Positions 25,317 to 33,683 of a stretch of 64,000 nt of DNA are shown here, one piece after another. Origin of the DNA: an uncultured Desulfatiglans sp. (GTDB taxonomy: Bacteria; Desulfobacterota; DSM-4660; Desulfatiglandales; Desulfatiglandaceae); NCBI GenBank assembly GCA_900498135.1, contig LR026961.1, positions 2,928,714 to 2,992,713 of the forward strand, written 5' to 3'. A program made the translations under genes and the position numbers. The notes under the pieces were generated by a model. That model searched no databases. It was not told the origin of the DNA and saw nothing but the letters and a program-made list of their open reading frames with translations. Each line of letters starts with the position of its first letter. Positions within the stretch are counted from its first letter, which is position 1.

Positions 25317-26618
25317 ATGTCTATCATTGCAGACCTGATCAAACGGAGGATCTCGCGCAGGACATTCATCAAGGCGACAGGATTCGCGGCTGCAGCCTCG
25401 GTTTTGCCGGGGCCGGCACGAACGGTTGTGGGAGGTACGCCCGGGGGGCTAATCATCCCCCCTGGGGTCCGGGATTATAACACCCGTCTCGTGCTTCTGG
25501 GCACAACCGGCGGTGTTTCGTGGTGGCCCGGGACGAACCGCGCGAGCACATCGTCGGCGCTGGTGGTTGGAGACGCCGTTTATGTCGTCGATCTGGGTCA
25601 GGGGACCACCAACCGTCTGGCACAAACGTTCAATTGGGGCAAATGGATCGATACGCCCGGCGGAAGGATAGAGGACGGCTCCTCCATTTTTCTTCAAGCC
25701 GTGAAAGCCCTCTTTTTTACGCACCTTCACCAGGATCACACCGCCGACTATCCCAATCTGCTGCTGATCGGGCCCGGGGCAGGACTTGGCTCCTACACAG
25801 ACCCCGTGACGAACGAGAGAAGCAGGGTTCCCCTGAAGGTGTTCGGCCCCTGCAACCGGGGCAAGCTGGAAGAGGACAAGAGCGAATATCTGCAACGAAA
25901 CGGAACGATTATTCCCACGATAACGTACGAGCCCTACTCGAGCACGCAGACGCCCGGCACTCGGGAGATGACCGAACTCATCTGGCAGGCCTTCGCCCAG
26001 ACCATCAATGATATGACGCTTGACAACGGATACCCCGATTTCACGGCTCTTATCGATGTCAAAGAGATCGGGCCCTACGACAACGAGGTCCTGCTGCCGA
26101 TGCCGGAAGGATGGTCGGATCCGAACGCCGAGCCCTGCCCGCACATCACGCCGTTTGTCGTTTACAGTGATGACAAGGTCGAAGTCAAAGCGACCTTGGT
26201 CAATCATCATCAGGTTTTTCCGGCCTTCGCCTTTCGGTTCGACACGAATGACGGGTCCGTTGTCATTTCAGGGGACACCGGGCGGGATACGAGTTGGAAT
26301 TTGCAGGAGTTGGCAGCCGGCGCGGATATCCTTGTGCATGAAGTCATCGATCCGGCCTGGATCGAGCAGAAGTTCGGCCCGAAGCCCGAGCCGCCTATGG
26401 ACGCGTTGAAAGAGCACATGTATGCTTCGCACACGACGATTGCCGATGCTGGAGTCGTCGCCAGGGAGTGCGGGGTCAGGACGCTGGTCCTCAACCATAT
26501 CGTACCTGGGAATACGCCGAGGGCGCACCTGATGCAGGCCAAACGCCGCTTTTATGGAAAGCTGATCATCGGCGAGGACCTGATGCAGATCGGGGTTGGC
26601 AGCAAACGCTCGATTTAG
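25317..26618 (+). CDS. Tat-exported metallo-beta-lactamase-fold hydrolase
   Basis: A 433-residue protein with a twin-arginine signal (ISRRTFIKATGFAAAASVL, arginines 14-15). The metal motif is H136-L-H138-Q-D140-H141 (THLHQDHTADY), with a further aspartate in ISGDTGRD and a final histidine in LNHIVPG. This fits the ribonuclease Z/arylsulfatase-like branch of the superfamily and a two-metal site. Being exported folded, it acts in the periplasm or beyond. The large insert (residues 145-270) is unusual. Substrate unknown, possibly a sulfate or phosphate ester or a lactone. ATG 25317 has GGGGAGG upstream. It appears monocistronic. Confidence 0.88.
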   Translation: MSIIADLIKRRISRRTFIKATGFAAAASVLPGPARTVVGGTPGGLIIPPGVRDYNTRLVLLGTTGGVSWWPGTNRASTSSALVVGDAVYVVDLGQGTTNRLAQTFNWGKWIDTPGGRIEDGSSIFLQAVKALFFTHLHQDHTADYPNLLLIGPGAGLGSYTDPVTNERSRVPLKVFGPCNRGKLEEDKSEYLQRNGTIIPTITYEPYSSTQTPGTREMTELIWQAFAQTINDMTLDNGYPDFTALIDVKEIGPYDNEVLLPMPEGWSDPNAEPCPHITPFVVYSDDKVEVKATLVNHHQVFPAFAFRFDTNDGSVVISGDTGRDTSWNLQELAAGADILVHEVIDPAWIEQKFGPKPEPPMDALKEHMYASHTTIADAGVVARECGVRTLVLNHIVPGNTPRAHLMQAKRRFYGKLIIGEDLMQIGVGSKRSI

Positions 26619-26722
26619 CACCGTGGCATTGGCCGCGAACCCGGAGGCGTATGGTGGGTTGGTGATCGACCCGGAGATGACGTTTGTTCCCTCGGTTGTT
26701 TTCGGTTTCCCCATTCATGAGG

Positions 26723-28057
26723 TTAGGACCCGGGTTTCCGGATCCCAGCCTTGTGCATCTTGTATCTGAGCACCCGCTCGCTGATGCCCAACTGATCCGC
26801 CGCCCTGGTTTGGACCCAGTCGTTCTTTTCCAGGGCCGAAAGGATCATTTCCCGTTCCATCGCCTCCAATCGTTCTTCAAGGGTCCCCTGGGTCGTGGCC
26901 TGGAAATGACGGATTTCATCGGGGAGATCCGCAGGAGTGATGACAGAACCCCGCGCGAGGGTGACCGTCCGCTGCACCACGTGCTCCAACTCCCGTACGT
27001 TGCCGGGAAAAGGGTATTTGATGAGCGTGTCCTCCGCTTCCGAGGATAAACGCAGGGAAGGGGGGCCATAGCGTTTGAGGAAGAATTCCAGGAGGGGAGG
27101 GATGTCCTCCCGTCGATGCCGCAGGGGCGGGATCTCGATCTCGAGGACGCGGATGCGGTAAAAGAGGTCCTCCCTGAAGCTTCCCTCGTCCACCATCTTC
27201 CTCAGATTCCGGTTCGTGGCGGATATGAGGCGCACGTTTACGTCCCGTTCCTCTTCGCCCCCCACCGGGTTGATTCGCCCCTCCTGAATGGCCCGGAGCA
27301 GTTTGGGTTGAAGGGAGATGGGGATCTCACCGATCTCGTCCAACATGAGCGTGCCCCCGTCGGCCAGTTCGAATCGTCCCCTGCGGGTGTGAGAGGCCCC
27401 GGTGAAGGCGCCTTTCAAGTGCCCGAAGAGTTCGCTTTCGAAAAGGGTCTCCGGGATGGCCGCGCAATTGACGACCACAAAGGGTCCGTCGCCCCTGTGG
27501 CTCAGGAGATGGATCAGGTGAGCAGCCAGCTGTTTTCCGGTTCCGGTTTCCCCGCACACCAGGATGGGCCAGGGGCTTCCCGCCATGCGCCTTGCGAGGG
27601 AGAGCACATCCTTGATGGCCCGGCTTTCTCCGATGATGTTCAACGGGAGCGGTCCGTCGGCCAGGGCTTCCTTCACCTGCGCAACGTCCTCCTCGACGTC
27701 GACCGCTTGCTCGATCTGCTGAATCATCTTCAGAAGGACCGAGAGGTCCACGGGCTTTTCGAGAAAATCGGAGGCCCCCAGCTTCATGACCGAGACGGCC
27801 GTATCGATGTCGCCGAAGGCCGTAATCATGATAACCCTCACCTTCGGGTTCATCTCCTTCAACCCTTCGAGGACTGCGTCCCCACTGAGGCCGGGCATCC
27901 GGTGGTCCAGGAGGACCAGGTGGATCGGTTCCCGTTCGAAGAGGCGGAGGGCCTCCTGACCGTCAGGGGCTGAAAGCGCCAAGTAACCCTGGTTTTCCAG
28001 GAATCCTTGCAGCAGCTCCCGCTGAGCCGGGTCGTCGTCTACGATAAGAATTTTCAT
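26723..28057 (-). CDS. NtrC-family sigma-54-dependent response regulator
   Basis: A 444-residue regulator with three intact domains. The receiver has VDDDP, phosphoacceptor D51 (LLDHRMPG) and K101 (LEKPVD). The AAA+ domain has Walker A GETGTGK at 169-175, the sigma-54 contacting loop GAFTGA at 216-221 and Walker B LMLDE at 237-241. The C-terminal Fis-type helix-turn-helix reads TRAADQLGISERVLRYKMHK. It can therefore open sigma-54 promoters. It is the last gene of the minus-strand run 31058 to 26723, 31 bases after its probable kinase. The sigma-54 promoter at 32323-32339 in front of the nearby secreted-protein genes is its likely target. Confidence 0.95.
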   Translation of the reverse strand: MKILIVDDDPAQRELLQGFLENQGYLALSAPDGQEALRLFEREPIHLVLLDHRMPGLSGDAVLEGLKEMNPKVRVIMITAFGDIDTAVSVMKLGASDFLEKPVDLSVLLKMIQQIEQAVDVEEDVAQVKEALADGPLPLNIIGESRAIKDVLSLARRMAGSPWPILVCGETGTGKQLAAHLIHLLSHRGDGPFVVVNCAAIPETLFESELFGHLKGAFTGASHTRRGRFELADGGTLMLDEIGEIPISLQPKLLRAIQEGRINPVGGEEERDVNVRLISATNRNLRKMVDEGSFREDLFYRIRVLEIEIPPLRHRREDIPPLLEFFLKRYGPPSLRLSSEAEDTLIKYPFPGNVRELEHVVQRTVTLARGSVITPADLPDEIRHFQATTQGTLEERLEAMEREMILSALEKNDWVQTRAADQLGISERVLRYKMHKAGIRKPGS

Positions 28058-28088
28058 GAAGGAGCTTCTCCCATCTTTTCCTCTTCTG

Positions 28089-29651
28089 CTATGGACTGTT
28101 TTCCGATGCGGTTGCAGGAAGCTCGATGGAGATTTCGAGGGTCTCGGGTTTTGGGACCCGGACCGTCATCCTGCCGCCGTGGGCCTCGACGATCCTCCGG
28201 GATATCGTCAGCCCGAGCCCTGTCCCGTCCGGCTTGGTCGTAAAATAGGGCTCCAGGATGCGCTCCGATTCTTCCGGCTTCAGCGTGAAACCCCTGTTCG
28301 TGAGCTTCAGGGAGAGCCACGCATCCCGCTCGGAAAACATCTCCACGTGGATGGTCCCTCCCCCGGGCTGAGCCTCGATGGCATTCTTGAGGAGGTTTTC
28401 CACCACTTGCCCCAGGAGGTCGGGGTCTCCGGGGATCGGCGTTTGAAAGGCGATTCTCCGGGTTACCCTGATCCCCGATGCCTCGCACTGAGGCTCATAG
28501 AGGTGAAACATGTTCTCCAGCAGGAGATCGAGGCGCATCGGCTTCTTGAAGGGCTTCTGCGCCCGCGCGTATTTGAGGAGACCCTCCACGCTGGTATTGG
28601 CGCGCTTGACGGCGCCGAGCATCAGATCGACCAGGTGGCGGTTGTCGTCGCTCAATCCTCGGCCCTCCATGAGAAGCCGCTGAAGGCCCATGTTCAACAC
28701 ATTCAAGGGATTGCGGACCTCATGGGCGATGGCCGCGGCTGAGCGGCCGAGTGCGGCGTTTTCCCGCTCCAGGGCGAGCTGCCCGCCGATTTTCTGGATC
28801 TGGGTGAGATGGGCCGCCTGCCGCCTGTAGAGGACGATCGACAAAACGGCGCCAAGGAGGGCGAGAGCCGCGCTGAAGAAGAAAAAATCGCGCCACAGCC
28901 GCCCGATGGCCTGGTTGAGATAGCCCGCATCCAGGGCCACCGCAATCTCCTTTCCCTCCACGGGAACAAGGGCCTCCGCCACCCTGCGGCCCTCATGCTC
29001 CTTCATGGTTACGGAGGCGTCCGGCGCGGCTTCCGGTCCGGCCCGGGAGGGTGCGGCGACTTTTACGTAGCCGATGCGCGGGATCCCGGCGAGGTTCCTG
29101 ACGACGTTATCCAACCCCAGGTGCTCCTGAATGGTCCGCACCTGGGCATCGCTCATCCCCACGACCACCTGGCCGGAATTCCTCTCATCGGACCACGAAA
29201 ACAGATAGAGGCTCCGGTCAGACAGGTGCTCGAGCCCGGGGTTGGAAGGCCGGGCAGGTTCATGCGCTGGAAGCCATTGCGCCGGGCCTTCGACCTGCTC
29301 ACCGTTTCCACGGTGGATGCGGATCCCCGCGAGGCCGGTCTCCCGGGAGAAGGCGGTCAGTTCTCGGGGGGTAAAGGGCTCGATCCTGTCCAGGTAATCG
29401 ACGAAACGGGCGGTGTTGCCCAGAAAGGACTCGAGAATCTCTTCTGCGGCCCGCTGGGCGAGGACGCTTCCCCGGGCGCTCAGTTGGACTACCTGGGCCA
29501 CCAGGGCGGCATGTTCCTCGACGTGGTTCAGAAATTCCTTTTTGGCCTGGTGGATCTGCCAGAGAAAGTAGACCGTCACGACGCAGAAAAGAAGGGAAAA
29601 TACGAACAGGTTGGCTGCCCAGAGGGGAAGGCCCTTTCTACCGTCCTCCAT
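28089..29651 (-). CDS. Sensor histidine kinase, partner of the NtrC-type regulator
   Basis: A 520-residue kinase. The start at 29651 was chosen because GGAGGCAGGGGTC lies just upstream and the overlap with the previous gene is then only 14 bases. Membrane helices at about 11-32 and 255-275 enclose a periplasmic domain of some 220 residues with little similarity that I can name. The phosphorylated histidine is H310 (AIAHEVRNPLN), followed by N-box ENLLKNAIEA, and G2 GTGLGLTISRR. The G1 motif reads LTNRGFTLK, so the usual DxGxG is degenerate, which is odd but seen in some NtrB-like kinases. By gene order it should control the sigma-54 regulator encoded next, in response to an envelope signal. 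Confidence 0.9.
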   Translation of the reverse strand: MEDGRKGLPLWAANLFVFSLLFCVVTVYFLWQIHQAKKEFLNHVEEHAALVAQVVQLSARGSVLAQRAAEEILESFLGNTARFVDYLDRIEPFTPRELTAFSRETGLAGIRIHRGNGEQVEGPAQWLPAHEPARPSNPGLEHLSDRSLYLFSWSDERNSGQVVVGMSDAQVRTIQEHLGLDNVVRNLAGIPRIGYVKVAAPSRAGPEAAPDASVTMKEHEGRRVAEALVPVEGKEIAVALDAGYLNQAIGRLWRDFFFFSAALALLGAVLSIVLYRRQAAHLTQIQKIGGQLALERENAALGRSAAAIAHEVRNPLNVLNMGLQRLLMEGRGLSDDNRHLVDLMLGAVKRANTSVEGLLKYARAQKPFKKPMRLDLLLENMFHLYEPQCEASGIRVTRRIAFQTPIPGDPDLLGQVVENLLKNAIEAQPGGGTIHVEMFSERDAWLSLKLTNRGFTLKPEESERILEPYFTTKPDGTGLGLTISRRIVEAHGGRMTVRVPKPETLEISIELPATASENSP

Positions 29652-30051
29652 GACCCCTGCCTCCGCCTCCTCCGCCGTGATAGCCTCTGCCCTTGCCGAT
29701 GCGGCGGCGCACTCCCGTCGCGTCGCTCGCGCCGCCTCCATGGCCTGCACCGTAAAGCCTGGTTGCGCTCAGGGCTTCTCCCCCGTCCGTGAAGCTTCCC
29801 CAAATCCTGACCGTGTCCCCGGGGGAGAGGTTTTTCGGGAGTTGGTTCGGGGGGATCGTTACCTCCAGCGGCGCGTTTGTACGCGCCTTCCCATCGACCC
29901 TCCCGGCTTCCTCGTCGATAAGGAGGACGGACAGGGCCCCCGTATCGTGATCCACGGAGACGATACGGCCCAGGAAGAGATCCTCGCCCGAGGCGTCGAG
30001 TGCCCCTCCCATGAGCAGGATGCCTGTCAAAAGGAGAAGGATAGTCCGCAT
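29638..30051 (-). CDS. Small periplasmic OB-fold-like protein with Gly-rich tail
   Basis: A 137-residue protein with a signal peptide (ILLLLTGILLMGGALDASG). The mature domain (LFLGRIVSVDHDTGALSVLL, then LPKNLSPGDTVRIWGSFTDG) has the repeated beta pattern of DUF5666-like OB folds. The C-terminal 30 residues are rich in Gly, His and Arg (GHGGGASDATGVRRR, GYHGGGGGGRGHGGR) and could bind metal or an anionic surface. It overlaps the kinase gene at one end and the barrel gene at the other, so it belongs to the same operon. A role as a sensor partner of the kinase is inference from position. Confidence 0.8.
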   Translation of the reverse strand: MRTILLLLTGILLMGGALDASGEDLFLGRIVSVDHDTGALSVLLIDEEAGRVDGKARTNAPLEVTIPPNQLPKNLSPGDTVRIWGSFTDGGEALSATRLYGAGHGGGASDATGVRRRIGKGRGYHGGGGGGRGHGGR

Positions 30052-31058
30052 TGGATCACCACCTGGTTATAGGATGCGTAGCCGAGGGGCGCGTCGCCCG
30101 ATTTCCAACCTGCCTGTCCAAAGAACTCGAAGCCGCGCCAGAATCGGCTGATCTGGATCCCTGCCGATCGGACATGGTTGGTTTCTCTCACGTGGGTGAG
30201 GGTTTCGGGCACATCGTTGTAATCCGTTCGTTGCCATGCCGCATCGATCTCCACCAGCCACTCACGGACCGGTAGCCAGGAAAGGGTCATGCCTCCCATG
30301 ATTTCACGATAGGATTCCATGTCCAGCGATGCATCGAGGTCCCCGTACTCCACGAAGACCCGGCCGCTCAAGGAGGGGAGCAGAAAGGCATCGAGATCGA
30401 GGGTGGTCGAAAGCAGGAGGTTGTCCCGCGGCGGGTAGAGTGTCTGAAGAGGGCTCCTTCGTCTCTTGGGAGGCTCCGTTTCCGGGTGGAAGGGACTCCG
30501 TCCCCTCTCTCCATTCATTCCACCCTGTCCTTTGCCGGAAAACGGCATGGCCCAATTTCGATAGCTCAGCCACCGGCAGGTCTGCTCCAAACCCAGGGTT
30601 GCCCTTTTGGAGAGGATCCAGTCGGCCCGAATACCCACCATGGCTTCGTCCCGTTCGTCGGCCTCGATGAGGGCATCACGGTAAGCGGCCACTTCTCCCA
30701 TAAAGGCAGGCAGGAATCGGCCGTCGGCCAGAGCAACCGTAAAGGACCCATCGGCTTGCAGTCGATAGTTGTCTCCGACGCTCCAGTAGTCCTGGTATCT
30801 TCCCTCCACCGACAGATCGAGGCCCAGAGCCTCCGTCAGAGATAACGGCTGTCCGGCCCTGAAGGCATAGAGGGAAAAACCGGACCCTTCCGAGGGATCG
30901 GTCAGGGCGGGATTGGAATCGTACCCGGATGCGAGCTCGGCTGTCAGGTCCACCGCACCGGCGCTGGCAGGCATCGCAAAGAGACAGAGACAGACCGCTA
31001 TCAAGAGACTCGGACCGGGAGGATGGGACTGCGAACTCTGCCAGGCATGTCTTCTCAC
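30027..31058 (-). CDS. Outer-membrane beta-barrel protein
   Basis: A 343-residue protein with a signal peptide (LLIAVCLCLFAMPASAGA). The mature protein starts LTAELASGYDSNPALTDP, a motif common in outer-membrane barrels of delta-proteobacteria, and continues as amphipathic strands (LSVEGRYQDYWSVGDNY, FFGQAGWKSGDAPL) to a C-terminal phenylalanine (GLSFSF). About 14-16 strands are possible. A charged insert near 185-215 (RSPFHPETEPPKRRRSP) should be a loop. It is the first gene of the run that ends with the regulator and overlaps the next gene by 25 bases. Confidence 0.85.
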   Translation of the reverse strand: MRRHAWQSSQSHPPGPSLLIAVCLCLFAMPASAGAVDLTAELASGYDSNPALTDPSEGSGFSLYAFRAGQPLSLTEALGLDLSVEGRYQDYWSVGDNYRLQADGSFTVALADGRFLPAFMGEVAAYRDALIEADERDEAMVGIRADWILSKRATLGLEQTCRWLSYRNWAMPFSGKGQGGMNGERGRSPFHPETEPPKRRRSPLQTLYPPRDNLLLSTTLDLDAFLLPSLSGRVFVEYGDLDASLDMESYREIMGGMTLSWLPVREWLVEIDAAWQRTDYNDVPETLTHVRETNHVRSAGIQISRFWRGFEFFGQAGWKSGDAPLGYASYNQVVIQCGLSFSF

Positions 31059-31201
31059 CGGTTAGGCCCCCTGTGCGGCGATGGTTGGCTGCTGTTCGAT
31101 CGATTTCAATGCCGGGTGCCTCTAGCGAGGCTTGAATTGCCCGTACCCGTTTTCGTGGGTGCCCCCTGCGGCTTACGCCCTCCCTATACACCCTGTTGTG
31201 G

Positions 31202-31228
31202 AAAAAGGAAAGGCCCCGCCGTGGGGCC
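31202..31228 (-). terminator. Rho-independent terminator (minus strand)
   Basis: On the minus strand GGCCCC, ACGGC, GGGGCC (31228-31212) is followed by TTTCCTTTTTC. It lies 58 bases after the stop at 31286 and separates the sigma-54-controlled pair from the barrel-kinase-regulator run. Confidence 0.8.
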
Positions 31229-31285
31229 TCTCCTTTCAAAGCGGGTGATGTAAGGAAAGAGTTCTGAAGATTCGGTCCAAACCGG

Positions 31286-31750
31286 TTATGGCCTCTGATG
31301 CCGCCGGAGGCTTCTCCACAGAGGCTGTCCCCCCGTTCCGTCTACGCAGGGTTCGCGGAGTTCTATGGTTTCACCGTTCACAATCATCGACATGGCTACG
31401 ATCTTCAATACCCCGTTGAGATCCACTTCCATACCCGAAACGGTGACCGTGTCTCCGATCTCCGGGCGGTCCACGCCCATCAGGGCCCAGTAATGATAAG
31501 GGCCGATGCCATACACCGTAACCACGGTCGACTCGTCAATAGTGACTTCCAGGCCGCTTCCGGCGTAGTTGATGTCCGACACCACGCCGGTGAACTCAAC
31601 GGGCGTACCCGAACAAACGATGGATATCCCTGTGCCATCGCAGACGCCCTGGCTGCCCTTGTCAGATCCGTTTGCAGCGATACTCGCCCCGACGCTCATC
31701 AAAAGCACCACCAATGCCGCCACACTGCCTGTCAAGAACTTCTTCATCAT
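31286..31750 (-). CDS. Small periplasmic OB-fold-like protein
   Basis: A 154-residue protein with a signal peptide (FLTGSVAALVVLLMSVGASIAA). The mature part (VEFTGVVSDINYAGSGLEVT, then PEIGDTVTVSGMEVDLNGVL) shows the beta-strand pattern of DUF5666-like OB folds, related in type to the protein at 29638-30051. It has three cysteines (VCDGTG, IVCSGTP, EPCVDGTG). Start at 31750 has AAGGAGAGCAGG upstream. It follows a Gly-rich secreted protein by 56 bases, and both lie behind a sigma-54 promoter. The extreme C-terminus (WRSLRRHQRP) is basic and unlike the rest. Confidence 0.8.
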   Translation of the reverse strand: MMKKFLTGSVAALVVLLMSVGASIAANGSDKGSQGVCDGTGISIVCSGTPVEFTGVVSDINYAGSGLEVTIDESTVVTVYGIGPYHYWALMGVDRPEIGDTVTVSGMEVDLNGVLKIVAMSMIVNGETIELREPCVDGTGGQPLWRSLRRHQRP

Positions 31751-31806
31751 CCTGCTCTCCTTTCGATTCGTCTTCCGTTTTAATAAATTGGCCAATTCGG
31801 CCTCCG

Positions 31807-32193
31807 CTAGGATTGACCTCCGCGTCCCTTGCCCTTGGGTCCGGTGCCGTCACAGGTGCCCGATCCGGAACCATTCTTGGCGCCGTAGCCTGTTCCGTCC
31901 CGGGGCCTTGGGGCCGATCCGCTCCCATCCTGCAACCCATAGCTGTTCCCGCTGCCCGAGCTGTCGCCTCTTCGCCATGTTGCGTTTACGCCTTCACCTC
32001 TGCCGTGTCTGTTTCCGTGGCCGCCGCCGGCCAGAACGATAGGGGCGGAGTCGCTGATCGATGTTGCGGCGTGCATCCCTTCAGATTCCAAAGGGTTCAT
32101 TGGGATGCCTGCCCAGCTTGGACCCGGGCCCATCAGCATCAGCGCTCCTACAGCCAAACTTGTCAAAACCACCTTGGTGTTTCTCTCATCCAT
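31807..32193 (-). CDS. Glycine-rich secreted protein under sigma-54 control
   Basis: A 128-residue protein. The start at 32193 has AAAGGAAAGGAAGCGTC upstream and gives a signal peptide (VVLTSLAVGALMLMGPGPSWAG). The mature part is rich in Gly, Ser, Asp and Asn, with repeats DGSGS, DGTGYG, NGSGSGTCDGTGPKG and a basic Gly-rich end. The DGTG units recall calcium-binding loops, but no family is certain. The single cysteine in GTCDGTG also occurs as VCDGTG in the next gene product, which supports a shared role. It is the first gene behind the promoter at 32323-32339. Confidence 0.7.
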   Translation of the reverse strand: MDERNTKVVLTSLAVGALMLMGPGPSWAGIPMNPLESEGMHAATSISDSAPIVLAGGGHGNRHGRGEGVNATWRRGDSSGSGNSYGLQDGSGSAPRPRDGTGYGAKNGSGSGTCDGTGPKGKGRGGQS

Positions 32194-32322
32194 GACGCTT
32201 CCTTTCCTTTTTGCTGTTTCCACACGGTCTTCAATGTGTTTCGGAGATCGGAGCGAACACGATCCCCGCTTATCCTTTGCCAATGATGCAGTTCCCTTCG
32301 TTTGTGATTGGGTGATATTTAA

Positions 32323-32339
32323 AGCAAGTGGTGTGCCAA
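32323..32339 (-). promoter_or_regulatory. Sigma-54 promoter of the glycine-rich/OB-fold genes
   Basis: Read on the minus strand: TTGGCAC, ACCAC, TTGCT. This matches the -24/-12 consensus TGGCAC-N5-TTGCW at every position. It lies about 130 bases upstream of the ATG at 32193. The sigma-54 regulator encoded at 26723-28057 is the obvious activator. Confidence 0.8.
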
Positions 32340-32408
32340 GTAATGAATATCGGTATTTCAATAGGTTGGGTGTCTGTCCAGGCCAGGAAATCGACAAAAG
32401 GCGACAGG

Positions 32409-32426
32409 TTCGACAATTTTGTCGAA
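32409..32426. promoter_or_regulatory. Palindromic upstream activator site (candidate)
   Basis: TTCGACAA and TTGTCGAA are perfect eight-base arms around TT. A related half site TCGACAA lies just beside it near 32390. The palindrome is about 70-90 bases upstream of the sigma-54 -24 element, the usual place for an NtrC-type dimer site. Confidence 0.6.
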
Positions 32427-32467
32427 GCGGCTTTGTGCACCTCTCCTCATGTCATCCAAGGGTGGCT

Positions 32468-32496
32468 TTGAAAAAGAGGGTAGATTGAGGTATACT
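32468..32496 (+). promoter_or_regulatory. Sigma-70-type promoter of the FemAB-like gene
   Basis: TTGAAA at 32468-32473, a 17-base spacer and TATACT at 32491-32496. It lies about 95 bases upstream of the ATG at 32592 and is divergent from the sigma-54 promoter. Confidence 0.65.
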
Positions 32497-32591
32497 TTTT
32501 TCTCGTAAAATGAAGAAACCTTGAAAGCGAGTGAAGAACATCCATCCCCTGGCAGCGTCCTATCGGGGGAGACTGGTTTCCGGAGCGAAAA

Positions 32592-33677
32592 ATGGACATA
32601 CACCTGCAGCAAAAAGAGGCACGCGAGCTTCAGCCGACCGACATCTTTTTTCAAACCCCCTTCTGGAGTGCCGTCAAATCCTATCTGGGCTGGGATTCAC
32701 TGGCTTATGATCTGACGTTCTCCGGACCGCAGGGAGATATCCTGATACTGACCAAATCCCTCATGCCTGGGATTTCAGCAGCCTACGTTCCGCAGGGTCC
32801 GGAGTTCAGCCCCGAGCCGGAGCAATACGGGCCGTTCCTCGAGGGGCTTTCGGATGCGATCGGAAGACGCCTGGATTCCTCGGTCGCCTTTATCCGTTAT
32901 GATCTGCCCTGGGAATCCCCCTACGCAGAACCTCCGACCGAAGCACTTGAAAAGGATCAAGGGTTCCGCCGCCCTGAAGCGCGGCTGCAGGAGTTGCGGA
33001 TGAATTTCGGCACGGCTGAGTGGAAGCTTCGCAAGGCCGTGACGGATCTCACGTTTGTAGACCGGGTTGTGGTCGACCTGAACGGCAGTGAGGTGGAGAT
33101 ACTTTCCCGAATGAAATCGAAGACCCGGTACAACATCCGCCTGGCCAAAAAGAAAGGCGTCGATGTTTTTTACGGCTCGCCGATGGAACTTCCAGCTTTT
33201 TATGATCTCTACAGGCAGACCGCTCAGAGAAACCGTTTCCATGCTTGCGAATACAGACACTTTTCCGCCTTGTTCGCCGCCCTGTCATCGCGCCCGGATT
33301 TTTGCGAGATCTTTTTTCTGCTCGCCCGCCATGAGAGGAACTTGCTGGCGGGGGCTATCATGGCCATTTCGCGAAAGACGGCCATCTATCTCTTCGGTGC
33401 ATCGTCCAATGAAAATCGAAACCTGATGGGCCCTTATGCCGTCCACTGGGAGGCCATGCGGCTCGCAAAGTCCAGGGGTTGCGTGCGGTACGATCTAGGA
33501 GCCGTCTCGCCGAGCAAGGATCCGGATCATCCCTATTTCGGGTTGTACCGTTTCAAGATGGGCTTCGGGGGTAGGATCCTGCACCAGACCGGCACCTGGG
33601 ATTTTCCCCTTGACGAGGACGGGTATGAACTGTTCCGCAAACACGAAATGATCGACGGACTCATCGAACCCTCGTAA
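32592..33677 (+). CDS. FemAB/FemX-like aminoacyltransferase (GNAT fold)
   Basis: A 361-residue protein of the FemAB family. The second half shows the conserved region SRMKSKTRYNIRLAKKKGV, then FYDLYRQTAQRNRF, a long central strand pair (LLAGAIMAISRKTAIYLFGASS), and the end motif GLYRFKMGFGGR. Firmicute members add amino acids to peptidoglycan; in Gram-negatives such proteins often sit in polysaccharide or surface-modification loci. ATG 32592 has GGAG six bases upstream. A membrane protein gene follows six bases after the stop, so the two are cotranscribed and may act in surface modification. Confidence 0.85.
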   Translation: MDIHLQQKEARELQPTDIFFQTPFWSAVKSYLGWDSLAYDLTFSGPQGDILILTKSLMPGISAAYVPQGPEFSPEPEQYGPFLEGLSDAIGRRLDSSVAFIRYDLPWESPYAEPPTEALEKDQGFRRPEARLQELRMNFGTAEWKLRKAVTDLTFVDRVVVDLNGSEVEILSRMKSKTRYNIRLAKKKGVDVFYGSPMELPAFYDLYRQTAQRNRFHACEYRHFSALFAALSSRPDFCEIFFLLARHERNLLAGAIMAISRKTAIYLFGASSNENRNLMGPYAVHWEAMRLAKSRGCVRYDLGAVSPSKDPDHPYFGLYRFKMGFGGRILHQTGTWDFPLDEDGYELFRKHEMIDGLIEPS

Positions 33678-33683
33678 AGGGCG

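Noticed and set aside
25605-25640. Sigma-54-like TGGCAC word within the metallo-beta-lactamase-fold gene
   Set aside because: There is no TTGC element at the right distance, and it is inside a coding region.
31095-31135. Sigma-54-like motif upstream of the barrel-kinase-regulator run
   Set aside because: GGCAC and TTG are one base too far apart and the GC of the -12 element is missing, so it does not meet the consensus.
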